DNA from: Camellia lanceoleosa
Taxonomy: Eukaryota; Streptophyta; Magnoliopsida; Ericales; Theaceae
Assembly: GCA_025200525.1 (NCBI GenBank)
Contig: CM045762.1
Span: 107,906,682 to 107,970,681, forward strand
DNA length: 64,000 nucleotides
Reading direction: 5' to 3'
The translations under genes and the position numbers were made by a program. Below the pieces are notes generated by a model. The model was not told where the DNA came from. It ran no database searches and saw nothing but the letters and a program-made list of their open reading frames with translations. Positions 34,025-46,748 of this stretch are shown piece by piece (within the stretch, counting starts at the first letter, position 1; every line of letters begins with the position of its first letter).

Positions 34025-35518
34025 CTCGAGTGGGAATAAGGACGCTCGAGCGGGAATAGTGGGCACGGCAGCTTAAAAACGAGATTTTTGGACCATTTCT
34101 TAGATTTTCTTTTCCTCTCTTCTTCTCCCCTGTTCCATGTCCGAAACCCTAGCTCCCAAAACCTTGATTTCCTCAACTTTTAATAACAAATGAACCATGG
34201 ATCTTGCATCAAGGATGGAGAATAAGAGGAGATCACCACTTTCTACCGAATAGAATTTTGAAATTTTTGAGGGCATAACCCGAGAAGGACAAGCACTCCG
34301 TTATAGCACTGTGAGTAGTAGTACCATTATCTGCTTTATATATATAGCTAATGATTATCAATAGCACCTTGTTTATACGCGATATGTAATAACGTTATGT
34401 TTTGATATGTGTATATAAAGAAAGGAGGAAAAATGAAGTGTTTTCATTCCTTAAGATTATGGGCCTTTGGCCATACGATATAAGTAACTACGTCATGAAA
34501 CAAAGTGCTATACGGAACTAAGTGCTACATTGTGAGTCACTGTTAGAACCCGTGTGAGACACCTCGTAAGTTCATATAAGAATTTACAAGGGCTTAATGC
34601 CAATTTACATGGGCTTAACGCCAATTTACAAGGGCATTCTTAATGCCAATTTGCAAGGACTTAATGTCAATTTTCAAGGCCTTTATGCCACCTTTCAAGG
34701 GCTTTATGCCACCTTCCAAGGGCTTTATGTCAATGTTTAAGGGCTTATTGCCACCATGATTAAGGGCTTATGCCGCACCGTTCAAGGGCTTCAAGCCAAC
34801 CATTATGTTCAAGCTGATATGTTTCAAGAAAGGGCCTATAAAGTGAAACAAACTCAGACAAATCATGTGGACTTTGCATTGTATGCTTAAGCATATGTTT
34901 TGAAGATTGATAAGTATATGTTTTAAAGTTTGATGAGCATATGTTTTAAAGATTGATAGGTATATGTTTTGAAGCTTAGTACGTATATGTTCTGAAGCTT
35001 AGTAAGTATATGTTTTGAAGCCTAGTAAGTATGTGTTTTCAAGCTTAGGAAGTATACGTTTTGAAGCTAGGTAAGTATCTAAGGGCCTTGCGCCACTATG
35101 TTAATGGGCTTCATGCCACCATGATTAAGGGTTTGTGCCACATTATACAAGGATTTTAATCCAAAACATTATATTCAAGCCAATATGTTTCATGATAAGA
35201 TCTAAGTTTATAATGAATAAGAACAGATTCAGACTCGTATTGTGAATGCTGTATTAGTATACGAAAGTACATGTTTGAAGTTTTGAATACCAGGTTGGAA
35301 CCTTACTTGGCATTGTAGAATTTCAGAAATTGCATGGTCTGCTCGAGCGGAGGAATTCCCGCTCGAGCGTGAAAATTAACCTCTCAGTAGTTTTTTTTTT
35401 ATTTAGAAATTTCCCTGTCCGCTCGAGCGCTAGAATTCCCGCTCGAGCGTAAAAATCAATCTCCTGGTATTTTTGTTAAATTGTACAGTCCGCTCGAGCG
35501 GCCAAGGTAGCGTTCGAG
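34025..35518 (+). promoter_or_regulatory. CTCGAG-N14-CTCGAG pairs in gypsy LTR
   Basis: Four pairs with first members at 34025, 35342, 35422 and 35493 and second members exactly 20 bp later (the last is TTCGAG). Most members sit in GCTCGAGCG, an 8-bp palindrome with flanking G. The spacer sequences differ. Their role is not known; the constant spacing suggests a protein site. Confidence 0.6.
34575..35090 (+). repeat. Two short tandem-repeat blocks in the LTR
   Basis: 34575-34800: about ten units of a 22-27-bp repeat built on 'aagggcttaatgccaattta'. 34900-35085: about seven units of a 25-27-bp repeat built on 'gtatatgttttgaagcttag'. Confidence 0.75.
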
Positions 35519-36183
35519 CGGAGACCCATTTTCAAGAACATTTGAAAAGTTGCATTTAGTTCGTATGTCTATCCTCACTTATTTCCAAAGCATGTTAGAC
35601 ACAATTTATGGTTCAATAAATATTGAGAAGCTACGAATCCATATGTATTTCTATTATACAATGTTTCAAGTTAAGCATTGTTTTATTTATGTATTACTAT
35701 TCACTGAGCTTGGCTCACCCTCTGTATGTCTGTTTCTGTAGGTAACCAACCAGGAGGTCAGTCCTAACCCAGGACGTTCGTTCCCTTTTGTCAACCTTTA
35801 TGAGTCCAGGCACTAAGCGAGATCACTCAGTTTTGTGAAGCTTTGTTAAGACATTGTCTTATTTTTTTTTTTTTTTGATTACTCATTTAAGGTTAAATGT
35901 ACATGACTTCAATGTTTTTGTATATGCCCAATCTTAGGGCTGGAGCTGTATATGTATATCTACATGACTGATGCTCACAGTATAATTTTGGCTTGTGACT
36001 GGTTATTATAATGTATATGATACATGTGATCCTGGCATATTAGAGGTAGCTCAATGGAGTTTGTTATTATGTTAAATTTTAGTGCTTCCGCCAAGGCCCC
36101 GTATGTTATGTATATTAGATTACTTGTCCGTTTCTGAATAGGTCATGCCCGAAACCTCTAGGGGCGGGTTTTGGGTCGTGACA

Positions 36184-36430
36184 AAAACGTCGCTAATTGT
36201 TAGTTTTTAGCAATAGATTTAGAAAAGCGTCATAGAAAAAATCACTATTTTGTCCGTTTTTAGCTACGTATTTAGAAAATTGTTATAGGAAACATCACTA
36301 ATTATTAATTTTTAGCGACAGATTCAAAAAAATCATCACAAAAAATCTTTTTTATCGACAACTCTAATAGAACTAACTTTTAACGACGAATTGATTGGAC
36401 TTATGGGAATTAAGACCAACTACTAGGACA
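36184..36430. repeat. Remnant with TTTTTAGC/GCGACGA-type repeats
   Basis: Repeated phrases 'gtttttagc', 'tttttagcgaca' and 'ttttaacgacga' resemble subterminal repeats of plant CACTA-type elements (compare 59200-59460). No terminal repeat is visible. Confidence 0.4.
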
Positions 36431-36681
36431 TGTTGGTAATTTATCCTTAAATGGGTATCCATGTCCAATCCATGTAAGTCCAATTATAATTGGGTGCACA
36501 ATGAGCAAGCCATTAAAATGCATTTATAAATTTCGGCGAGTTTATACGAGTTTTAAATAGGTTGAGTTGGATTTGCCACTTCTAGGGCCTTACATTACTT
36601 ACTAGCTAAGTTAAGGCTCTTAAGAGTGGAATGAGCTCCCCTCTATAATTTTATCTCTATGTACTTGTACATATCTCTCTT

Positions 36682-36994
36682 GTTGGCTCTAATTCAAACC
36701 AACATTGATGATCTGAATCGTTTTACCTCATATGATCCATAATAAATGTTATTTATATAAAAAATCAATTTTATCATACATCTATAAATTCAGGAACAAA
36801 ATCATATTTTATTTATAAAATGTATGGCAAATAAGATTGTAAACCTAAACCATCCATTTTATAAAATAAAATATAATTTCTTTCCATCTTTATAGTTGTT
36901 CGATGAAGCTGATCTTTTATATAAATAATTTTTACAGCGAGACTTATAAAATAGACAATTCGAATCATCGATATGGGTCTAAATTAGAACCCAC
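36682..36994. mobile_element. Foldback MITE, about 313 bp
   Basis: The first 45 bases (gttggctctaattcaaacc...) are an imperfect inverted repeat of the last 45 (ending taaattagaacccac). The symmetry extends inward, with taaataattttta-type sequence on both sides. No ORF. A target duplication is not clear. Confidence 0.65.
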
Positions 36995-38412
36995 AAAAAA
37001 ATATGAATAGGAGCATATCTTTTAAGAAATCAACTAATTACTAATAAGCCTTCATTTGGAAATAACTCTTTTAATTTGACTTTTTGACTTTTTGATTATT
37101 TTAATTTGACTAAAAAAATTCTAATTGGAATAAACTTTGAAATTTTTTATAATTTTGTGAGAAAAAAAATAAAATGACTATAATTTAAATATTACATATT
37201 ATCATATTAATTTTTTATTTTATTTTACCTTTTAGAGTTTTAAATTAACCCCAACCATCTTGAGAAAGGGGGCCTGAGGATAGCTTCTCATAGATTTGTT
37301 TGAGTAATTCGCAATCTAATTAATGACATGATTGTACAAACGTACGGATCAGCAAGTAAGATTATTTGAGTAGATTGATTTTCACATATATTGATACATT
37401 GAATGACTTTAAGATTAGTTTGAGTAATTTGCAATCTAATCAATGATATGCTTTTACGAGCGTACGGATCAGCCATTGATTTCCGAGTATATTGATTCAT
37501 TGCATGATACATGAGTGGAGGAAACTACAAAGTATCACAAATATATTTATAGTTACACACAAAAAGTGATCGTTGTCATATATTTTTTATTATTGAATTT
37601 TCACATAAATTTTGATTCACTTAGTCTTATTAAAAATGATATCGGTATAATTATATTAAAATTATATATATATTTTTTGTATTTTCTTTGAATCTCTTGG
37701 AGGTAAATGTAATTTGTTTTATTTCTATATTTGGCATTGACTTTTAGTCTTTTTTATTTTTTAAAATTTTAAAAAATAACGTGTTTGAAAAATTATTCCG
37801 TTTGAGTGTAGACCTCATTCGGAGTAATTTGTTAATAGATTTTTCTTTTTCTTTGTTTTTTTTTTTTCATGATAGACAAGTACTTCAAACGTGGTCTAAT
37901 CTCTCCATCTTTTTCTAAACGTACATATTCCAAAATATATTTTTTTTAAAAATTAATTTTTTTTATCATTGTTTTCGCATTCTCTTCCATGTATCATATT
38001 TTGTTCATTCTCAATTTTTTAATTTTTTTATTAATTTATGACCTGCAAATTTTTGTATGATTCACGAATATGTTTTTTTAATTTTTTTTTATTTTTCTTA
38101 TGTTATCTAATTCTTAGAAAATGGTTTTTAATTATATTGATTACTGTTGGTCTTTTTTCATAATAGTATTAGAAATATATATATATATAATAATAATAAT
38201 ATTGAAAATAAAAAGAAATGACAAAATAATTTTTTAATTAAAAAATAAAATACAAAATAAACTATACAACTAAAAATACATAAATGAATTAGATTTCATT
38301 ACTAATAGAACAAATTATTAACATGGATAGCTAAAGATAAGAACTCACCAAGGTAAAATAAATTCTGAAAAATTAAAGAACAAATAATAAGAAAAGAAAC
38401 CAGACGAATCCT
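36995..38412. other. AT-rich intergenic DNA with a local duplication
   Basis: No gene. At 37295-37395 and 37410-37510 two diverged copies share 'tttgagtaattYgcaatcta' and 'cgtacggatcag'. The rest is AT-rich, with (TA)n and (TAA)n near 38180. Confidence 0.6.
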
Positions 38413-39366
38413 GTTTGATACCACAATTTTCTTAAAATAGATTCACTGCCTCCCAATGGGTGCTAGAGGTACACCGACTTCTATCTCCCATGATATGACA
38501 GTCGAAACTAGTTAATGCAGAAGTACCTTCTGAATAGATTCGGCAAACTTGACAATAACGACACTCCCTCTCTAATAAGAATAAAAAAATGGGACTAGCA
38601 AAAAGAAGATAGAAAATTTTTCTTTGGTATAAAAACCATCTCCAACATTATTATCTCAAAACACTATCTCATTTTCTATCAAAAATTTCTCCAAAAATTA
38701 TATATCCTCAAGTTGGAGAGGAAAGACCTTATTTATATAAGTAGGGGAGTCTCTAGCCATGAAGGCTATCATCATGAGGACCATCAAATGCCATTAACCA
38801 AAACCATCAACCTTAGCCATTAGGGTTAAAGTGACAAAGATTCAAAACTCCAAAAACATTATACAAATCATATTGTGCATATAATGCATAAGTTTTGAGA
38901 TTTAAAATAGACGGGTCACAAAATGGATATGGGTGTTGGGTCACAACTCGATTCAAGTCCAATCTCAAACACATGCACAAGTTAAGCCCAACATAGCACA
39001 ACTTAGCCCATGTTAAAGATTAAGACCAAGTCCAAGTTTGAGTCCGAGTCCGAGTCCGAGTCCGACTCCATGTCCAAGTCCAAATCCAACACATGCACAA
39101 GCACAAGCACAAGCACAAGCACAAGCACATGCACAAGCCTAGGCCTAGTCCAAACTAAGACTAAGGCTAAATCTAAGCCCAACTTTTATTGATGCCTACT
39201 TTATGATACGATTCTCATTCACAACCCAATGGTTTTGGCTCATTATTTTTCTATTGCAACCTTCTTACTTAAGAGAATACAAAATCACTTAGACCCACCT
39301 CAACTAGCGGTTAGGTCCTACTTTAATTTCGAATTAAAGTTGTTGAAAAATCATTATTTTCTAACA
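38413..39366 (-). repeat. Probable 3' LTR of a copia element
   Basis: On the minus strand the LTR starts TGTTAGAAAATAATG at 39366, just after a purine-rich 'gtgtgagat' tract, the usual copia arrangement. The other boundary is uncertain; 38413 (tgtttgatacca) is a guess. Inside are two hexamer arrays: gagtcc/gtccga at 39041-39068 and aagcac at 39095-39130. Confidence 0.5.
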
Positions 39367-42300
39367 ATCTCACACATGAATAAAATTGGCTAAATAAAGA
39401 AAAACAGACAATACTTAACAACAAAGGCTCAAAGAGAGAGAGAGATAGAGAGAGACAGAGAGAGCACACAAAATAACTCTGCATCAAAAAATGTAGCTAT
39501 TGGCCTTGAACCTTTCGTAGTGAAAGCCTATCGTATTTATTGGCTAACTAGTGAACGTGATATCTTGAATTGTTCTACCGTTTATGTAAACCAAGACAAT
39601 AGACTTTACATAAGAGTCACTCCAGGCATTGTTCTATTCTCATTGTTTTGTCTAGTTTGACCCTAGAACACTTGTCTAGTTCAGTGAGTGTTTTAAAAGA
39701 ATTTGGCCTCGTTAATTCTTAAAGAAGTAACCCCACTTCACACTTACATAAGTGACTTATATAAGGTATCTCGCTATACCATAGTTGACTATTCACAACA
39801 CTTAGGTCATTAAAAATATCAGCTTAACCTTTCACCTTATAGGGTATCATTGTGTAAAGGAATGTGCAAGAGGATTTACCTCCATAGTGACTCACCCATT
39901 ACATGCAATTAGGTTGTCCCATTGAACCTAAATCTTGAGATCTCCAGTCAACTAGGTTGGGTTTTTCGTTCCGGTAACATTCGCTAAAGACCTTAACTTC
40001 ATTCCTTTTACTAACTCTCGATTTAACTTTTTGATTAGCGGATCCGCAATATTGTATTTAAAATTTACATAGTCTATAGAGACAATACACGAGAGTAGTC
40101 ATCGTATGGAATTTTGTCTTCAACAAAAATGTCTACACTTTTCATTTGTGCCCTATCAATACTTGATTGTTTGTTGCAAAATATACAAAATTGCTAGCAT
40201 GAGTTTTTGATCAACATGGAATATTCTCAAGAAAACGACAAAGCCATCCAGCTACTTCAGTTGCTTTATCAAAAGCACTGAATTATGATTCCATCATTGA
40301 TCTCATGATACACATCCGCTTGGAAGATTTCCAAGATACAACTGCATAATGAAAACAAATCCACTAATGGATTTGTAGTCTTTATATCAGATATCTAGTA
40401 GGCGCCTTTGTACCTTTCTAGTACAACTGGATATCACGTGTTAAGCAACCCATCTCATCCCAGCTTCATTGTAAGTACCTTAGTACCTACACAAATGCCT
40501 TCTAAAGATAGGTATTGGGATTACTCATGTATCTACTTAGCTTGCTAACTAAGTAGGCTATACTCGGCCATGTACAACTCATTAGATACTTTAAAATTTC
40601 ACTGACCTGAGAATATTCTAGTTGAAATACACTTTCACTATTATTCTCGGCCAAAGTAGACTCAAGTCTATCGGTGTCTTCGATACACTTGTATCTGATT
40701 TACTAAATTTCTCAAGTATCATATCAACATAATGAGACTGAGAAAGTACAATACTACCAGATGTTATGCTAATCTTAATACCCATAATCACATCTATAAG
40801 GCCCATATATTTTATGTAAAACTTAGGTTGTATTTAGCAGAGTTTTGTAAATATGATTTGAGAGTATGAGTTGTATTTTGAGTTTGTGAGTTGTAGAATT
40901 ATAATTTGAGTATAAAAAATTTGTTTGGTTATGGTTTTTGAGTAAAATGTTGAATTGAGTGTGAAATTAAGTTTTGAAAGTTTGATTTGACATGTGAAGT
41001 AAGAAAATTTATTTGGATATAAGTTTTGGAAAGAGTTTTCAAAACTTAATTCAAATTGTTATAACTCATGACAAAACACACTACTTTCACACTATTAAAA
41101 ATTCTTATCAACACTCAAAACCAAACTCTTTTTAAAATTCAATCAAAAAATTTATTATTAACAGAAAATAACATTAATCAATTTTTTAATTGAAAATACT
41201 ACAAAGGAAATAATTTTTTTTCAAAATAAATATTCAAGAAATTTAAATCATAAATATTTAAAAAATTTAAATAATCTAAAAAATTTAATAAGTAAAAAAT
41301 TTAAATAAATATTCAAAAAATTTAAATCGTAAAAATTTAAATAATTTAAATATTCAAATAATTTAAATAATTTAAAATGTTAATATTTTAAATTTAAAAG
41401 CAACTCTACACTCAAATCGTAACCAAACACATAAAACAAAACTCTATTAAGAAATTATTTTTAAAACTCATAACCAAATACATAACTCGAAACTCCATAC
41501 TACTTTCACAACTCTACACTCAAATCGTAACCAAATACATAACAAAAAAATTAAAATATTTAAAAATATTTTTATAAAATAGAGTTTGAATTTATTTTTA
41601 TAAAATATTTTAAAATTAAAAAAATTAAAATCGTAATATTTTGAAATTAACATATTTAAAAATATTCAAAAAATTTTTAAAAATCATAACATATTTAAAT
41701 ATAAAAATATTTAAAATCTTAACAAAATTAAGATATTTTTAAAATATTTAAATATTTTAAAAATTAAAATATTGATTTGAATTGAGTTTTGAAAAAAGTT
41801 TTGAATTATGTGTTTGGTTATGGGTTTTGAAAAGTAATGATTATGTTTTGAATTGAGTTTTGAGAAATGGGTGTAAAATTATGATTTAAAAGTTCAAAAC
41901 AAACAACACACTCAAATCAATTGGTGGAACTATAATTTGAATTGCTTACCAAATGAAGCCTTGGAGTTTAACAACTTCTTTCTCCTAATTACCAAATGTA
42001 CCGACACAAACTGACATATCTATTTGTTAGTGTCTTTGACATCCACACAATTGTCAATACCTGTTTATTCTAAACCCACTTGACAATATAGCGCTGTCAA
42101 ACTTCTCATGCCATTGTTTCGGTGCTTATTTGAAATCATAAAATGATTCTCAAACTTACAGACTTTTCTTATCCTTGAAATGAAAAACCCTTTAGGTTGT
42201 TCCATTATCTAAATCTTCATCTAGGAAAGTTGTCTTTAACACCCATTTGATGTAACTCTAGATTTCGCACAATTGCAATTACATCCACCATAACTGGTGA

Positions 42301-42616
42301 TCACGTATCAAAGTAATACAGGCCTTCTCTTTGCCAGTATCCTTTGATAACAAGGAATGTCTCATCGGCTTTCATTGACTTGCATCCCAAGGCTTACAAT
42401 CTATGCAAGATAAAGTTAAATAAACAACTTATTTCTAGAGAAATCACAACTTCAAAGAAGCTTTTAACCTAACTAGCCACCATATAGGTTTAAGAAAATT
42501 AGTCAAAGAACTTTAAAGTCCTACCCTTTAACATCTTCTAGGCTCATTTGTTTTCTCATGAAAATCGCTACCTCAATTCCATGATAGTATTCTTATGTAA
42601 ATCTAAATATTAAATT
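39367..42616 (-). pseudogene. Ty1/copia element, decayed, with an insertion
   Basis: Minus-strand frames give RT pieces near 42240-42000 (WVLKTTFLDEDLDNG, APKQWHEKFD), then near 40806-40618 MGLIDVIMGIKI and LSQSHYVDMILEKF, then the RNase H end near 40150-39960 (IDYVNFKYNIADPLIKKLNR and ELVKGMKLRSL). The order agrees with copia RT-RNase H. RT is split by an AT-rich insertion at 40825-41961. The 5' part is absent, cut at 42617 by the next repeat. Stops are frequent. Confidence 0.75.
40825..41961. mobile_element. AT-rich insertion in copia RT, possible TIR element
   Basis: The copia RT frame resumes on either side. The ends are imperfect inverted repeats (AGGTTGTATTTAGCAGAG on the left; reverse complement of the right end AGGCTTCATTTGGTAAGC). 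The inside is rich in 'actcaaatcgtaaccaaaca' phrases and their complements, and very AT-rich. No ORF with coding character and no clean target duplication. Confidence 0.5.
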
Positions 42617-44083
42617 TGTCACACCCCAAATCCAGGCATGATCGGCCATCGCCCCACAGGGAAGTACGTAAGGCACACATAAGCTTAAACACGAACCCAA
42701 TATCATAAAGAATAAATGTAACAGTAGTCCAGCAATAAATAAACCAAAACTCAATCTAGTGACATGTTACAAGTGTAAATGGTAAAACTAGCCATAACCA
42801 ACTTCCAAAAATATATACTAAATGGAACACAAATCGCCCACAAAATAAAATAGCTCTAAATAAAACCCAACCACAATGTATGCACAAAATTGGCATAACA
42901 AGTTTAAAAAAAATAAATGAATGTCCTAGAGGTCCATATAATTGAGTTCCCGCAATGCCATGAATCCACTCTAGGTCCTTCTATCACCTAGAAATGATAA
43001 ACAACTAAGTCAGATGATAGTTCAGTAAGGAGTAGCATGGATAGTAACTACAATTTTGAAAACAGGGTCCAATTCCAAAATAAGATATATATCGCATAAA
43101 CTAGATTTGCATACAGTTTTGATAAAGACAATTTCTTTAAAAAAGAAGGTTCCACAGTTCAACAGTTAAAATACTCATGTCTCTCAAGAACATAATAAAT
43201 GACATTATCCACTTAAAACAAATTACAACATGATCATCAATAATTTTCTAGGTACCAAGAATAACAAGTAACACGCCACAAAGTTCTCAAGGCAATAAGC
43301 CCGTTGGATCCAATATCGAACCAAGAGTCATCCTCGGGGCGGCAACCATGGCCTTTTCTCTAGGATGATCCGATTGAAAGTCACCTCACCTAGCCTAGCC
43401 CAGGTCTTTTCCTTACAATCATTGTGCACTAGACTCGTCACAACCCAACCCGGATCTGTTTTCTAGTGGTCTGAGTCACCACACACAGTGGAATAATTTC
43501 CCTGGACTTTTATATACAAATGGTTCCAACAATCAGTACAATTCAGCTTCACAAAACATGGTAGTTCACCATTATAAACATGAGACCATAACAAATAGTT
43601 TATAGTATGCAAAGTTTACAAATAATTCAGAAATAATTTAATTTCATTGATACTATAATAATTTATCAAAACAGTATAGTCTTGAAACAACAATTTAATT
43701 TTCCAACCGTTCAAGGTAGGGAAACATTTATAAAAATATGTAGCATGCAACTACTCACCTGAACACATTATAACATAATCCTCAAACAGAATAGGAAAGT
43801 CCAACTAATGCCCTGAACCAAATACGAAAACTACATGTCACTAGTAACTCAAAAATACTAAAAAGAATAAGAAACTAAGTAACCCCAACCTGAATCACAC
43901 TATCACGGCTCAACCCAACTCACCGTTACTATTAAATAATACCTAAGTTCATGTTCTTCAAGGTCTAAAATTACTCAAGACATGGGTTCAGATCGAAATT
44001 TAATTAAAATTAACTTTAGGATAAAATAGAATTTTAAACAAGTTTTTCCAATCCATTTGCTAACTTTGAAAATTAAAAACCCA
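42617..44083 (-). repeat. LTR-like unit (left part), split by the CACTA element
   Basis: Begins TGTCACACCCCAAATCC, which in reverse complement is a typical gypsy LTR end (...GGGGTGTGACA). It continues without a gene to the CACTA insertion at 44084, and resumes at 59472-60027 and from about 63940. No ORF. It may be an LTR or the non-coding part of a gypsy element. Confidence 0.5.
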
Positions 44084-44702
44084 CACTACAACAAAAGCTG
44101 CCTATAACCATGTTTTTTAGACAATGTGTTTTGACAAACGTTGTGGAAGGCATAAAGTGAAATTAAAAACACGTGTTATCCTCTTAGAAGCACATGTTTC
44201 ACTTTATAATTGTGCTCCGTCTCCATTTCTCTTTCCTTCTCTATCATTTTCTCTCTATCGTTTTCTCCAGATCTAGGGTTTTCTCTGTCTCTCCTCATGC
44301 TCCTCAAGAGATTCATCAGGTTCGATTTCTATTATTTGTTCAGATCTAATTCTAAATCCATCGATTCTTGAATCAAGTTGGTTGAAATTTCTTGACCATT
44401 TTTGGTTTTTCTTAATTCTGATTCTGATAATTTTGCTGAGAAAGATGGACCGGTTGAGTAGCACGAACGTGAGGTTACAAGATCGAGGAGTGAAAAAGGA
44501 TCAAGATCATGGATCGAGATTGAGACAGGGATCAGGATTGAGACTGGTAGAGTCAAAGCAAGAGAAGGAGACGAGATCATGAATACTGGGTTTCTGGAGG
44601 GATTCTATCTAGGGTTTCAAGCGCGATGGCGTTGGATGCGCCCTACCTGTTGAAGCTCCTCCTAAGGTTAGTCCTCCCATTGCTATCGCCCCTCTGGTCT
44701 CA

Positions 44703-44705
<3 letters not shown>

Positions 44706-44748
<43 letters not shown>
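44706..44748 (+). repeat. (CT)n microsatellite
   Basis: About 43 bases of uninterrupted ct repeats, just after a short exon-like ATG segment (MALDAPYLLKLLLR at 44625-44667, followed by a gttag donor). Confidence 0.9.
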
Positions 44749-44750
<2 letters not shown>

Positions 44751-45535
44751 TGCTCCATCAAATCTGGTCTCAAACACATGATTTACTATCTTCCTCGCTC
44801 TTCAATTTGGCCTCTCGTCAGTCAAATTGTATTCTTTTTAATATTTTCAGTTTCTATTTTTGGTCTTGTCTCTTTTCAATAAAATCTCATTCACTTTGAT
44901 CTTTCTGTTTTTCAATCTCATTTTTTTTTTTTTTTTTTTCAATCTATGTTTGTATATTGGTAGAACATAATTTTATGTATTTCTAATGAACATAAGTAAT
45001 TAGACTATGTTATTGCTTTTTATCTTGAAGGAAGAACATTAGAATTCTTGAATTTTTTATTTTTTATTTTTTTTTAAATTCAGATTAAGGGTGAGAATGA
45101 GATTTAGCCCAGTTGATGTGGGAGCCATATGGAGATGATAAATTGATTACTAGTATGAAGTAGTTAGTCTTGTTAGTATAAATTGGGTATTGCATCACTT
45201 TTTCTATTTATCTTAAATTTTCCATTCCTTGAACATGTTATGTATGAACCAAGACTGCACTGCATGAAAAAGCAAGAAAATGAAAGACCGCATTCAAAAT
45301 CAATTGGATTTTGAATGAAAGAGGTTCATTGACTTTGTAAACATCTAAGGGAATTTCTGACTTCCTTTAGTGTGATTTTGACATATTGCATGATGTTTAT
45401 AAGATATGGATGATTATTGTAAAATAGTTTGACATACCTGGAATGAATGGTACATTGTATTTTCCTAGAATGTAAGTGCTTATTTACTTTGTATTTTCCT
45501 TGAATGCAAGTGCTTGAAAAATAATCTCAATATTT

Positions 45536-46620
45536 ACAGAGGATGAGGAACTTGTCACAAATGCCCTCGAGACAGTTGTCAATTTGGCACCACTCCTGAA
45601 TCTTCGAATCTTTAGTTTATCAAAGCCTTCATTCATCAAAATTACGTAAAAATTGACTTCTTATTTTTCTTTACATCATGCAACTATGATTTCCAATTTT
45701 AGAATTGCTTGTTCCAAAAATAGACGGAAAAGAAACCCCCTTAGTCGAGAATTTTCTCACTGGTTTTTGTCAAACCAGGGAGAAACATGCAGTCCAAGCC
45801 ATCATGAGGATGCTGAAATCTTCTGTCGAAGCCTAGAATTTTGGAGTTGCAAAGTTAATTGGCCGTTTGATAATACATCTTGATAATGAACCTTTCATTC
45901 TTCCTTTCGGTCCACAGGTTTGATATTACTCTTCATACGATCACTCTTAAATAAAAGTGAAGTTTAATTTATATTATGCGCATGTAGTACTTTGAGGTTT
46001 CGATGGACTTTTCAAATTTACAAGCGTTTGGCTGATATTTTGAGCTTACCAGCTGTAGATGCACAAGCAATCGTTGTTGGTGCACTTTATAACCTTGCAG
46101 AAGTTAACATGGACTGCCATTTGAGGCTTACTAGTGAGTGATGTTGAATTTTTGTTTTGTTACTTAAAATGTATTTTGAGAAACCTACAATACAAAATAT
46201 TGGATTTGTTTGGTTTGGTTTTCTAAAATTGTTTTATGATTCTTGTTTTTTGTATTTTTGTATTTTTGTTTTTTGTTTTGTTTTTTGTTTTTGTTTTTTT
46301 TTTTTTTTTTTGTGTCTTTAGTAAACTTTTTACATATTGTAGTTCTCTGAGTGTAACACTATTTTGAATTTCAGGGCAGTTGATCGACTGCTAAAAGTGA
46401 TTAAGACATATTCAGTGCCAAAAGTTTGCCTCAAAGCAGCAATAATACTGGAGAGCCTTATCGCAAAACCACATAACCGAGCCCTGTTTCTAGCTTATGA
46501 GAATGCCTTTGTAGAGATACTTCTATCAAATGGAAACTATTACGACACATTTGACAAGATATTGTACGAATTAACCTCTTGACCAAGCAACAAAGTGGCA
46601 ACCACACATGGTGTATAGGG
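45536..46620 (+). pseudogene. Captured ARM-repeat gene fragment, LFR-like, with introns
   Basis: Four exon-like blocks with intron-like DNA between them: 45536-45650 (ALETVVNLAPLLNLRIFSL, SKPSFIKIT), 45778-45918 (REKHAVQAIMRMLKSSVEA, a stop, GRLIIHLDNEPFILPFGPQ, then a cag|gtttg donor), 45990-46133 (VVGALYNLAEVNMDCHLRL) and 46374-46618 (RAVDRLLKVIKTYSVPKVC, AAIILESLIAKPHNRALFLA, YENAFVEILLSNG, DKILYELTS). The helical ALxxLxNLA pattern is that of ARM repeats. From memory it fits plant LFR, an ARM protein associated with SWI/SNF chromatin remodelling; I could not run a search. Retained introns point to DNA-level capture. In-frame stops near 45834 and 46580 make it non-functional. Confidence 0.6.
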
Positions 46621-46748
46621 CATGTAACTAAAACCCTATCTTATCTGATTTATTTTATGTTTTATATTCGTGATTTGGCTCTTGCTATGCATATTTGAAT
46701 CATGTTAGGGTATTTAGCTGACATGTACATGTAAATATTATGTGTTCC

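Larger units (their letters stand above)
33630..36183 (+). repeat. Gypsy 3' LTR, 2.55 kb
   Basis: Starts TGTAATAACCCCACCC after the polypurine tract and ends GGGTCGTGACA. Its end resembles the end of the minus-strand LTR at about 60028-63933 (GGGTTTGGGTCATGACA), and the lengths agree once an insertion is removed (about 2.58 kb), so they are probably the same family. Internal features: CTCGAG pairs at 34025/34045, 35342/35362, 35422/35442 and 35493/35513; two tandem-repeat blocks; and ttatatatatagc near 34335, a possible TATA box. Confidence 0.75.

Noticed and set aside
39010..39192. Ser/Lys/Glu repeat peptide
   Set aside because: Translation of two hexamer arrays inside a copia LTR.
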